NCBI RefSeq assembly: GCF_000002235.5
Contig: NW_022145599.1
Span: forward strand, 21,015,655 to 21,079,654
DNA: 64,000 bases
Reading direction: 5' to 3'
Source of the DNA: Strongylocentrotus purpuratus
Lineage: Eukaryota; Echinodermata; Echinoidea; Camarodonta; Strongylocentrotidae
Shown here piece by piece: positions 9,833 through 24,000 of the stretch (the stretch's first letter is position 1; each line of letters starts with the position of its first letter). Made by a program: the position numbers and the translations under genes. The notes under the pieces are model-generated. The model saw nothing but the letters and a program-made list of their open reading frames with translations, was not told the origin of the DNA and ran no database searches.

Positions 9833-11991
9833 GTTTGTTGTATATCTGAATTTATATTCTGCACCAATTATAATTCATAGAAGGCAGCACGCTTCAGAAA
9901 GGGGAAAGTACTGGCTAAAATGCGGTGGGCAGATTTGAGAAAATGAAAAAAATATGAACAAAGTGTATATCAATTTCCATCACACCTTTACCTTCTTCGT
10001 TAATTTTTTTGTTTTTGTAAAACACCAAATTCTGGTCTTCTTTATTTCCTGATAATAATATAAACATCTTCACATTTTTAGCATTTGCCTCCATTTCTGG
10101 AGGGATATACATGGGTTTCTAATATTTTCTTCTATCTGTAAACGATAATTCCATAGGTAAAACAAACTATGAAGAAGTCTCTGTTTTGTTCTTTTCTTTT
10201 TAAATTCTTTTCCAACAAAGCTGTTTTAAATAGTGAAAAGTGCATAATTAAAAATAAAACTAACATCTTTTCCCTCCTTTGAATTAAAATCAATAACTTC
10301 TTCGTTAATGAAGGCAAATCTTTGCTGCTACACTGGAGTTTGCTTCGTGAAAAATTTGCGTTTACTGTTTTTATATTTAATTAAAACTACAAAAGCAAAG
10401 CGGTTAAAAGAACCCTTCTCTCTCTCTCTCTCTCTCTCTGTCTCTTTCCATTCTTTCACACCCACACAAACTCTCATACAAATTAATTCCTACAAGCGCC
10501 CCGAGCATACACTAGATCTCTTTAATCCTTTTTTCTCGTACAGCAAACCATTTCTCCATCCATCTGTCTGTCTTAATTTTTTTTCTCTCTCTCTCTCTCT
10601 CTCCCTCTCTTTCTCATTTGTGGACTTTTCCAGTCACAGGCCAGCTCTTCGATGATGCATTCAAGTGCGCTTCAGGGATTGAGACCATTCGAAACGAGGC
10701 TCGTTGTGACGGGATTGTCGACTGTCATGATTTCTCAGACGAGGTCGATTGTGGAGGTAATCCCCCATCTTCGTTTTTTTTAATTTTCGTTTAAAAAAAA
10801 GAATCCTCATAGCTTTACTTTACGATCACAAAACGACTTTCAAGGCTTTTGCAAAAGAGTGAGATTTTAAGAAAACTACATGAAATCCACCATGGATTGG
10901 ATTGGATACTAGGTTTGGATGTACTTTTTGTGACGAGGGGGGGGGGGGGATCGACAAATATTAGATTAATTAGTAGGACGTGTACGACGCTATTCTCCCC
11001 CTCCCCCTAAGTAAAAAATGATAACATCCATGTTTCAATTATCGAAATAATGATGGGACTAATCAGTTATTTAGTGATATTTAACCTTAAAAAGTCGCCA
11101 AAATGATTTTCCTGCAGCATGCGACCCGGATTCTTTCCAGTGCCGCGGGAGTGCTATTTGTATCCTTCCCAGCAGACAGTGCGATGGATGGAGTGACTGT
11201 CCTCTATCTGATGACGAAGAACAGTGTGGTAAGAGACTTAATAAGATCAATTATGCTTTTCGATACTTCTAGTGTGATATTTGAGCAATTTAATCGTAAA
11301 TGAACTTCTATAAAGCCCCGCACACAAAAAAATGGACGCATTGTCAAACTTCTTCTTTCGTGGCCATCATCTGAGCTCAAATGTTCTGCCAAGCTCTTGC
11401 AAACTGAAGAGCCTGCTCATTTGCTGCCACTAGGTCTTCCAGGCAGCATTTGTCATCTAGGAGTGGGCATATCCGATAAGTGTGCCATAGATTGCACGGA
11501 TGTTCCACACTCGCAGTCGATGTCTGTGTCATCAGTCCTGAATGCAAATATAAAAGAAGATTTTTTTTCTCATAAATTTATAGGCTTTGACAAATAACAA
11601 TGCCCAAGAAATCAAAACTAAATTTCCTAAATTGAAATTAACACACAGTTAAAAAAAAATTATATTGTCAAAAGAAACATTTATATTTAAAATGAAGGAT
11701 TTAAAGGAATTTTACCATTCTTTTAATGATCTAGACACCTTGAAATGTCCCGAGGGCTATTCTTGTGGTGAATCGTCGTACAATGATCGACATGGACCCG
11801 TTCCATCGGCATGCAGTGGTCCCCAGTGGAACCCTTTCTGGGTAAATGGCACAGAACCCTGGTTTGGACAATCCTTGCAGAATGTTGCACCAAAGGCCAC
11901 ACTATTGTGAGTAAATTAATCAAGACGAGGGGCATTGGACTGTGTTCAAGTATCATGTGAAGGGCACTTGATCAGAATTATAATCTGGCCA

Positions 11992-12028
<37 letters not shown>

Positions 12029-15000
12029 TGATGAGGCACATTGATCAGAATTTTATTAATAAAGCAGTGTTTGTGCGTTTTTGCATGTCTGTGAGTGCGT
12101 GATGGGGGAGGGGGATGGGGTAAGGAACTGAAATGATCAGAAGAATATACTAATTAAGTATTCTGTGCGCGTGCGTGTGCGTGTGCGTGTAAAAGACAAC
12201 AGAAGAAGGAACTGGACATTTATTGTGGGTGAATATATAGGGTATCTGAACATAATGCATCTTCAGGATTGTCCAGTATTTCATGTACGTACATGAAATT
12301 CACAGCATAGCATATACTTTCAAGGAATTAACCCAACTCAATATCCCTTTTTATTGCCTATATATATCGTGTTCGGATGTTTTCATATTCGCACTTTACA
12401 CATTTAAGCGAATGGATGAAAATCTTGTCTTTGGGGTCAATTTATCTTGTTTGTTTGTATCAGTTTTATTTTGTCTGCTCATTAGCAAAGATATAATAAC
12501 AATTTCAAGCAAAATTACTAAGAACTGTTTACATGTTATTCATTGTTATTATAATATGGTTCAGAATATATTATATGAGAAAAATTACTAAATTGTGTAC
12601 TTTCTGTTTTTGAGAGATTTAGAGAGAAAAGTTATTAATTCAAAGGGGGAACAATTAAGAAATTATATAAAAAGCGGGTTGAAGGTGCTGTAAAAGAGAA
12701 TCCCCCAAAGGCACACCTCATCATCATTCATATAGAACCGTCTTTATTTAGTAAAGGTCCTACAATCTTGAATTTTCTCATTCATATAAATAACTTTAAC
12801 AGACAAAATATAATCCCAAAATGGAGATTAACTTTCTTAAGACCATACATTATATTATTGAATCCTCTCAATCGAATTTCATATTTCATTCTAGAAATCT
12901 AAATGGATTACCAGTCATGGAGTTGAATATAAGTATGTTTGACGGAATGAGGAACCTACATACTCTGTAAGTATTCAGAGAAATATTAAGAATATGGATA
13001 ATATATTACTGTATATATTTATTTTGTAAGAATATTAAAGCTCTATTTTGCGGATAATGAAAAGAGCTGAAACATATTACAAGCACTATTTGAAATAATG
13101 ATATGGTCATGAAATAAGCTACTGTCTTTTAAAATTACAAACATACAATAAATAATTAATTAGGAAAAGTACCTGAAAAATATATCAGACAGACTTTCAT
13201 GAGCAATTTCAATACATTATTTCATTACCTTGTAGCGACAAATGTTACAGTGCATTCATTTATAATTCACTGGTATACATATTGTGTTTTTAATCCAAAA
13301 TGGCCGCTTTAGAAGTCATTGAGAGTTCGAGGATTTGGTATTACGCCATGTCCTCAGAACTGGTTTTAACTCGATTTATTATATAACGATGTTTATTCAT
13401 TAGTATTTTGATCACATGACTAATTAACATACTTGTACGCATATTTTCTTGCGTATCGATGCTGTCCGTAAGCCATTACAGCCTCCGTATTTGGGTCCGT
13501 TCAAGGTTCTCAAACGAAACCCGAAGTTTTTCGTTATTGAGCAAAAGGGCAAGCATATTTCTGTAAGCATTGATCGACTGAAACCCGCATTTTTGGAAAG
13601 CGTTTCGGCTAGGACTACCGCGGCTGACGTGCCTCTAGAGGGAGAGCCTACCGTCTCCTCCCCTCTGCGCACAGCACTTCGCGCAACTTCTGCGCCTGCT
13701 CCTGCACCTGCTCCTACGCCTGCTCCTGCTCTGGTGAAATCGCAACCTGCTGCGCGTGTCACACGTTCAGGCCGCCACGTCCACTGGCCGCAAAGGTACG
13801 TTCAGGTTCACTACATTGAACGTGTCGCATAAATAGTGGTTATTTTCATGTATATTAATGTATTTTGTACATATGTTTCCTTTATATTTTTAATTGTGTA
13901 TTTTCGCCCCTCGGAGCTTACGCAAGCTCGGGTCTAGTAGGGGGGTTAATGTAGCGACAAATGTTACAGTGCATTCATTTATAATTCACTGGTATACATA
14001 TTGTGTTTTTAATCCAAAATGGCCGCTTTAGAAGTCATTGAGAGTTCGAGGATTTGGTATTACGCCATGTCCTCAGAACTGGTTTTAACTCGATTTATTA
14101 TATAACGATGTTTATTCATTAGTATTTTGATCACATGACTAATTAACATAGATGTACGCGTATTTATTCATAAGTATTTAGATCACGTGCCTTATTAACA
14201 TACATGTGCGCTTGTTTTGAACCAATCGCGCTGTAGTTGATTGGCGCTCTTCTGATTTTCCTGTGCGGGAATCAGTGAGCTGTTTTAATATTGGTATACA
14301 CACATGCTGTTATTGTGTTGATATTTGTACCTAGAAAATTGTATCCAACGAGGATTGAACTGCTACGTCCCCGGACCATTCCCGGTGGACGTGCTCACCT
14401 ATTTACATCTTGTACGTTTTGCAAGATATATTTTGACTCTCTCGATGTTCAACATTGACGACACTTTAATTCACCAGCAGTGAGAATAGAACATTTAATA
14501 TGATCTAACGTTTTTCTCACCTGCATTATTGTTTGACAACCTTTTATCATCGACTTCATATATATTGTCTCGACATTTGATTCTTCGACCTGCATCGCAA
14601 GTCACTGAAGTTGATCTATTGACATTGACTGCATCATCATTGTATTCATCTGTTAACTGATTCATCATCGTTGTCTTCATCACCGTTGTCTTCATCATCG
14701 CTGTCTTCACCAGCGTCGTCTTCATCGTCGACTTCATCATCGCTGTCTTCACCATCGTCGTCTTCATCGTCGACTTCATCATCGATGTCTTCACCAGCGT
14801 CGTCTTCATCGTCGACTTCATCATCGCTGTCTTCACCAGCGTCGTCTTCATCATTGTTGTCATCATCGTTGTCTTCAACATCGTCTTCATCATCGTGGTA
14901 TTCACCTAGCGTCGATCATCGTCTGTATATCCTACGCGATCGACAACCAGCTCGTCGACCACTGTTTTCGACTAGCTAGTTTCTACATCTACCTAGAACT

Positions 15001-18000
15001 TGAAGAAGATCTACTTTGAATTCAACTCCAATGACTCACGTAACGTTAATTATATTGTGATTTATGCTTTGCATTGTTTATCATTGTGAGGCCTTATTTT
15101 GACTGACTGAGTGCCTGTTGTTGAGTGCGTACGCTTACTAACACATATTTTACATGTTTATAATTGCACTAGTTCTAGGCCTATGCCTGGTCTACTGATC
15201 TAGATCTGCTATAGTCTAGATCCACCGATATATTGTTGTATTCTCGTGTTGTGCATTCCGTACACATACACAAGTAGAGATTTGTTTAGCGGTTTCTTGA
15301 ACCACAATATTTCGTGCCTATGTAAGTAAATCTAAACGCTGTCTAGCTTAGATTTGAGTAGTATTTTCTTGACTGTTATTATTCATGCAGTGTGAATGAT
15401 ATTTAACTGACTTGTTTTAGTACTGTTTTAAGTTGTACTGAACAGCTAGACTCCTGATATTTCGAGACTTGTATTCAGCGGTAATCATTAATACCATAGT
15501 GACTAAGTTGAGTCTCCTTTACATTAATGTGCTGTTGGAAGTTATCTATGTTTGATTATTAATAGTAACTACCAAGGGCCTAGTGATAGTTTAATTGTCT
15601 GTCACTGTTGAGATAGACAGAAGAGGTTTCTGATAATTCTGTAATCATTGTATCTTATGTGAAATTATAGAATATAGAACCAGTTTTTAACCATAATCAA
15701 TTTGTCTGGATGTGATCATTTATTAAGTGTTTTCTTGTCTGGAGGGATACTGCTTTTTAGTAGTTTAATTAAAAAAGGGAATTATGTGGGATTACTAGTT
15801 AACACGCAACATAGTCCATACCCCATGTAGTTTTCTAAAACCTTTAGAAATCATGTTCAGATTAAGTATTTGTGTATGCACTTTTAAGAGGTGACGCTCA
15901 AGGCTATTGGAATCGTTGATTTTACGAAAGTTCTTTCGATCGTATTCCTGACAGTTTTAAGACAAAATACTTTAGGAGGAACGAATGAATTTCAGTTTCA
16001 ATAAAATATAATTTTTCCCGCCGCATAAATCCTCTAAAATCTTAGTTAATATTGGGACTAGAGGATTGCTTTTAAAGGAATTTCATAACAATAACTCAGA
16101 TAATTTTATTATATTTTTCAGAGACATCTCTTCATGCCAGTTAGAAAGACTGCCGCCAGGGGTTTTCCGCAAACTTTCGCGCCTGTGGAAAATGTAAGCT
16201 TTGTATGATTCGAATTTCAAAGAACTGTAAATTCATTATCATCTTTCTTTTTTAAAATTCCACATAAGTTTTGTAATGTACCACGTATAGTCTTTTTTTT
16301 AACTATTCGTGTAATAAAAGAGCTCTAAATTTTATTTCATTAACATTTCAGTTCAGTCATTACTATGGCAGAATAAATAGTTGAAACAATAACTCGATTG
16401 ACACTTCTGTGGTATTGTATAGTTAAAGATAAAGATCAGTTCTGGTCATGCGATTGCATTGTGAAAGAAACGTTGTGGAATCGATCAGAAAAGGTTGATC
16501 ATCTAGCATATAAGTATTGGTGTGAACTGCAAGGTTCTGGAATCATCAAAATGATAAGAAATTTGGACCAGTCTTGGTAAAGTTAAAGGCACTGTATACA
16601 GAAAGATATATATAAGACTACATCACTCGTGCAAGACACGTGCGTTATATCTACCAGGCCCAAATAGATATAATAATTTACCAAAAATATCAAATAGTAA
16701 GCGGTTTTTCGGCAAAATTTGTATGATCACGTATTAGTCAAAACACATTCTTTCACACGATTGGTAATAAGAGCTTCCATTTCATTTTTTGAGAGGAGGG
16801 CTTTTCCGAAACTGGTGTTTACCTTTAAGTGATCCCATTGAGCTTAATTACTTGCATTTCGTGTATATCATATAATGAGAAATTGCGTTTTGGTTGAAGC
16901 TAGTGGTTAATTGTTTGCTTACGTAACAACGAAGAAAAGTGCATCGCTGTCAATCTTTTCTAAATGCATTTGACTGAAAAGTCTTAAATGCAATGCTATT
17001 ACACTTCAAGCTAATTATTATAGCATTGTATGTGAGAAGAGCAGTTAGCCACTTATGTAAACATGTTTTGATTGTGTGTGTGTGTATAAGGCCCTTGTGG
17101 GACATTGCAAAAGTGCATTTAAATTCAATTTTTGAAAGAACGGTTTTGCCTAGTGTTTATTTCCCTTTCGAAAACTTTGAATGAATGAATCATTATGCGA
17201 ATGAATACTTTAATGAGAAAATGGTAAATTAGTTTGCTGAAGTCTTTCACAAACAGTGTATCAAAGCACTAGAAAACTAAAAAATATTAGGAAAAAGAAT
17301 CTAGCTTAGGCGTGAAAAGAATAATTAGTTACCCATATGTCTCCCTATTTTTAAAAATGCGTTTTACATAACACTCTTTGGGGAAAATACAAAATGCCTT
17401 TTAGTAGCATACACATAATATAATAAATACGTTATATGTTATATTAGATCTTCACAATCTTTGTCCCATGTCTTTCCTCGTTGTAAATGCAGTGTTGCAA
17501 TCAACAACAGTCTGACGTATCTAGAGAATGGCACGTTTACAGGACTAGTCAACCTGAGGCTCCTGTAAGTAAACCGACAAATTGGACCGAATTCACAAAG
17601 GAGGTTTGTAGACCTAGGTTTATGTGCGTCATATGACGCATTTCGATGCGTTTCTGACCATGGTTCAAACAAACCTTGGTCTGAAAAGCGTCAAAACGCG
17701 TCTATAACGCATATAAACCTAGGTTTTGTCTACAAGGACTTTGTGAATTCGGGCCTTTATGGTTACAAAATTATCCTCATCAAATGATTTTACACCCAAC
17801 CGGATATGAAGCTAATGTTCGAAAATTAAAGGGACATCATATAGTCTTCTTTTATTGTTATTCTTTCATTAATTCATTCAATTTCTTTTACAAATAGTCA
17901 TATAAAACATAACTTACATTGAATTCATAACTTCGAAGGAGTATGAGTGTCATGAATTTAAGGAAAATATACAGACCGTTTGAATCTAATCAAATTTAAA

Positions 18001-21000
18001 GAATCTAACAAAGCCATGACACGCCTTGTATAGATTGATATTATTTTAAAATCCCGATTGCTGGATTATAGTCATACCGAATTGTTTCTCTGTTGTATGA
18101 TATTGAACTCAATGGAGATTCTGCATCCAAGATTCAGGCAAGCACCAAAATTAAGATGTTAATGTACGGTGTATTTCATATTTCTCCCAAAATAGATACT
18201 TAGATTATAATCTGATAATGCGTTTAGACGAGGGGTGCTTCACAGATCTTGGTCGTCTCTTTTTCATGTAAGTATATAAATAGATCAGTGATTTTCGAAA
18301 CATCCCGAATTAAATAATCATATACCCGGGGAAATTAAACCCTTGACTATAGTCTTGCGCGAAAACACTAATTGCCAAATATTTTTTTTTTGCTTTGTCA
18401 CGGCAGCTGTCCAGCGTAGTAATCTGCGGAAGAAATACAGTTGCAGTTTTGGAGGAGTGAATGGTTGGGGTAGAGGGTTGTAGTCGTAGGCCTGGGGGAG
18501 TTGAACGGTAACGGTGACGCAACCTTGCAGATGCTCTCGTGAAGTAATGATCATCATAATTCCCAAAACAGCACTGGCTTTTAGATCAACAAGTCACACA
18601 AAACGTAATGTTTGCAATTCTCTGTGAAGGAAAATACGTTCAATATCTTTCAGATATACAATTTTTTTCTCAATTACTGCCGGCAGTGTTTTTAATCACC
18701 TTTCCTATTTGTTAAAGTTGCCATGAAAATTCCCCTTTCATAAATCATTCTTGTGTTTGAAAGCTAGCATGTGAATGTCAATTGGGCGACCCCCCAAAAA
18801 CAAAAAAAAACAAAAAATCATCTTACACGCAAGTTTAAGAGAAGGGGGCATCCTTTGTTTTAAGTATATGACAACCCGAATAAAAATATATCGTGGTCAG
18901 ATCTACTGCGTTCATTATTGGGTCACCGTCGTCACATTCAATTTTATCGAATAATTATTATTTTGTACATATTCCAGTGACCTCGGTTACAACCAGCTAT
19001 CCGAGATTCGCCCAGGTACATTTAAAGATTGCAGTTCCATGGAGCGCCTGTAAGTTTTCTGCATTTTTATATTAAAGATTTAACTTGTTTTCTGGTATAG
19101 AAAGTATAGAAAATAAATTATCACAGAATCCAATGAAACTTACATTAAATGTTCAAGATTTCAAATAAATAACATGTGCCAAAAAATGTTGGTAGAAAAT
19201 GTATAGTGGCTGAGTTATGAGCAGGCAAAGTTAAGGAAATCTGGTAGTGGGCCCGACACCATGTGCATAACACAAGTCACTATGTGCAAATTGGAGTTGT
19301 GGTTTTTATCGAAGATGGTGCCCAGTAAGGTTTCGTGCCTTTGTTTTTATTTCACTGGGTCAAACGACCAAGCTACTGCAGGAAAAAACAATCCAGAATA
19401 AATCACAGTAATTTTCTCTCAAATATGATTCCCATACCAGAGCTCAAGATTAGCATTAAAAGCACACTGCATCCAATATATATATATATAAATAATATAT
19501 TTTTCATAAAAGAACATCGAGTATATATATACTCAATGTTCTTTTGTAAAAAATAAAACAATTAATATAAGATACACATTCACATACACATTCCTTAATT
19601 GTCCAGCGGACATCAAAGGATATACCTGTACATTATATCTTCTCCTCTTTTAATTATTTCGAATTTTAACATGTACAGTAATTTCAGTTTTATCAGGATA
19701 CTATAAATATGATGAGTTGAATTTCGATGATTTTTCTTTCTTTCAGGGTAATGCCTAAAAACCATATTGAAAGTGTGAATAGTTCCGTATTTGAAGGAAT
19801 AGAAAAACACCTCAAGATAGTGTAAGTATTAACAAACAAATAAAAATCAAAACTGAGAGCACGTTGTTTTCATTTAATTGATCATAGTAGTTTTAAGCAG
19901 AAGAGAATTTCTTGGGGCGCTTTAGAAATAATTTCCATAATTAATCTGTTTTTATAAACTTATTGTTTATATAATCGTTACTTTTATTATTTTCATTATT
20001 TTTATCATTATGATTATTGTTAATATCATTGTTGTTATTGTTATTATCTATTTTGATATCATTATTGTGATTATTGTTTATATTATTATTATTATTATTG
20101 TTCTTGTTGTTATATATTTTTTATATTATTATCATCCAGATTATCATTGTCATCGAAATGGATTTCCGCTTTTTAGTAAAATACAAAAGAGAAGCAATGT
20201 GGAAGTGGAAGAAAGAAGTAATTTGAAATAAATGTCAATCAGTCAGTACAAGCATGGAAAGGTGTCTAAAGAAATTTAGAATGTTTAGTTGCCACGTTGT
20301 ACTGGGGAAAAACACTATAAGGAAATGACAATATCAATCAGTAACATTAGTCATAAAATAGAAATAATCAACAAAATACATCGGTTTGAATTTAACTCTA
20401 GTAGAATTCGTGTAGGTCAGTGTATGTAAACCTCCTGTCCCTGTTGGTCGTTTCATGATTTCATGTCTCTCCATCTCATTATTACTATTAGTTTACCCCT
20501 GCAGAGACCTCTAATGACGTCTTCCAACGCTTTTCTTTAATTCCTTAACTTACTGATAATTGTTATTGTCTTCGTTTCCATGCCCCTGCAGCTCCTTTCG
20601 TGATAATCCTCTTCATTCCATCGCCCCCGGTACTTTCGACGGTCTAACTCGACTCGATGACCTGTAAGTACACTCCTTACATTTATATGAAAGCCCATTT
20701 CCACCATCACTTTACTTTTTACAAGATGATTACTACTAACATCACCGTGGGAAATTACCAGCATGACTTGTACTAATGATGAGAGTGTGTATTGTGACAA
20801 TTGGTGACTAAATTTGGAAATTCGCCGCTAGAATTTTGTGATTTATATCTCTAAGGTTTAGTTTCATCCATTTGATTTATGTTTTGGTAACACCGCTCAA
20901 TACATCTATTAAGTATTATCTCCTTTCAATATTATAATTACGTGTGTATTAGACTGCACTGTTCAAGCTAAGCTTTTCAAAGTTGTATGAATTCAGATCA

Positions 21001-24000
21001 CTAACAGCGCTTTTTGGATCGAGCTGTCACTGTGAGTTTAGAGATTATCGAGCACACTAGATTAAAAATAGAAAATTTTGACAGAAAAATTGATGTGTCA
21101 GAAAGATGTGTCGATAAGCTGAACTGCACAGCGTTTTGAGCCTTATATTATGGTGATTTGAATGGTTCTAGCCGTAAATCAATTTTTGTTCGTTCCTCCT
21201 TTGTCTTGTTTTATTCTAATTATTCTCGTTTGCTTGTCATTCAAAACTTACAGACATATTATGTCCACTACGACGAAACGTATCCAGCTTTTCCCGGAGA
21301 TATTTCAGGGATTGGAGAACCTGCTTGCATTGTAAGTTTTTTTAATCAATTCTTACAAGACGATAAATTAAACCTCAACCTTAGCATTAAACATTTTCGC
21401 ACTAAAGCTTTGTATTCGGTTAATTTAGCATTATTGGTTTAAATAATTTCACTCTTTAATTGTCAATATATTCTGCTACGAGAAAGCAAACACACAATTT
21501 GTAACACTGAAACGATGTCATTATACAGTGGTGGATCCAGGTGGGGGCCGACAGGGCAGCCACCCATCCTTGATGGCCTCATAAAATACAAGGGGGGGGG
21601 GAGAGCAACGGGTGAGTGAGAGAATGTGTTTCCACCGAAATAACCAATATGGGCAGTGCAAATTTGAACACACGTTCGCTCCGCCGTTCCCCCTTTTTGG
21701 AAAATCCCGAGTCCGCCGTTGTTAACGAGTGGGTAACCCAAGGTAACTTTGATAGCCTTGTGCCTAAAGCCCCCATCACACCGTCCTTGCTCGAGGGCTA
21801 TACAAACCCAGCGCGTTTCTGCCATTCCTTATTCCCGTTCAATATTTTAGGCTGTGCAGATGAAGACATAAATGTCACGTTGTAACATGTTCATAGTACG
21901 ATCGAAGTACGGCAATTCCGTTCGCAGTACGCCCATCTCGTTTTAAGGACGTTGTCACTTCAAGTTCGTTTGTTTATTTCATTTCCATAAAAAAACACAG
22001 CAAATGCAAATAAACATACAAGTATATAATTATACATACAAGGAATGGTCAGTTATTACAATAGTTTAAAATGAAATTGGAGAACATAGGAAAAGCCCAT
22101 GGTGGCTTTGTATAAAAAGTTCCCCGAATATTATAATTTATATTATTGAGCATATATGAGTTCGAGATATCACAAAATACAAAATACAGCAGGACGGGAA
22201 AAATTCTGGATAGACAATCCGAGCCCGTCCATGAAGCTCTTAAACAGATCATAAAAAGTTGCTACTACGTTCAATCCGTTCGCACACAGTTTGAGCCCGT
22301 TTGGCAACATTTCCCAGAACGTATTAAAAACTAGTTTGGTGTGATGTTGGCTTCACTTCAAAGTCTTGAACTGCACAGCTTGAATCGTTGAAGTTGAACG
22401 GGAATGAGGAATGGCAAGAACGCGCTGGGTTTGTATAGCCCCCGGCCTGGACGGGATTGCACACGCTCTAGGAGCCCGTTCGGACGCTTTAAGAACGAGA
22501 TGAAGACAAGTTGAACTGTCTTTGAACGAGTTGACTGGGTACCAAACTGGTTGTAACAAGTTTCAAACTAGTTACAATGGATTTGGACGTATTGGGAACG
22601 AGTTAGAACTAGTTAAGAACGGGCTTGGACTGCCTGGAAATGGGAAATTTCCCCCGATCTGAACTTGATATAAACTGGCTATGGACGGGGTACATACAAG
22701 TTGAACGTAAAGAGAACTGTTTAGGAATGAACTAGGATCGTACTATAGACATTTAAAAAAAAATATATATTCTACCCCGACCACAACCCGTTTTACGGTT
22801 TTTCTAGGACGATTCCAGAACGTAGTGAGAACTAGTTTGAAGTGATGGGTTTTTTAAATTAATGATTATTACATATTAGCGCCCATTTTTATCTGCCCCA
22901 ATTTAAGTCTGATAGATGCCCCTTTTATGTTGACAAGTACCACCTTTCCTTTGTAATAAATGCCAATTTTGACCTTTTTTTTATAATTGCCCCTTTTCTT
23001 CTCCATTGAGTGCCCTTTTTAGGTATGAGAAGTGCACCGTTTCTAATCTAATGGTTGCCCCCTTTACTTTAACACGTGCCTTTTTTCTTTTCTAATAAGT
23101 GACCCTCTCCCTTCTGTTAAGTGCCAATTAGTTTTGGTAATAAGTGCCCCTTACACAATCTGATTAATGCCCCTTTTCACCTCCGATAGCTGCCCCTATT
23201 AGTCTCTTATAAATGCCTCTGTTACTTTGACAAGTGCCTATTTTCCTTTCCAATAAGTGCCCCTTTCTCTTCTTTTCCCCTCTAAAAGGTGCCCACGTAC
23301 TATTAAATACTGCTAATATGAGAAAATGCCTTATACGGTACGCGTACAGTCTGTTTTCCACTCAAACTGCGCAACCTGTAATAAAGAAATCAATTCATTT
23401 GCCATAACGAAAAATCCATCACATTATCTGATCATTTTCTTTCCTGTATGTGGCATGATAACATAAACAATATGGTTTATAAAGAAAAAGGGTTTTAATG
23501 GACATATTTGTGGTGTGTAAAAACCTTTGAAATACAGGTATTTTCATAACCCCCATATTAAGAGTAAATCAAACTTTAATGTTTCAATACACCATAATTT
23601 ATATATATAATATCACACTTGCAACTGTATATTAAACATGTTCATTACTTTAAACTCATGATAAAATTTGAATCAATTAAAGGTCTTTTTCATGTAATAC
23701 ATATTTGGTCAAAATTAAAAATCTCGATTTATGACGCTCTTTCAAATTTTGAGCCAAAAATTATATTTTTAGTCTAACCAAATGCGCGTGGCATCCAGTC
23801 CTATCTTATTTCTTAGTATTATTACAAGAGTTTAAAATGCATGTGCATAACCCCAAAATGCCCTCCAAAGTACAAAGTCTGTCACATAGTAATGATAATG
23901 AAATCACCCTTAGGTTCAAAATTTGATTATTAGAAGTACATGTATTTGGTACTTGTTCGAAATCTATACATGTAATAGAATGAGCGAAGGATAGTGTACA

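Noticed and set aside
14495..14979. Met/Thr/Lys-rich and Ser-rich frames
   Set aside because: Both are translations of a 42-bp triplet-based minisatellite in an intron.
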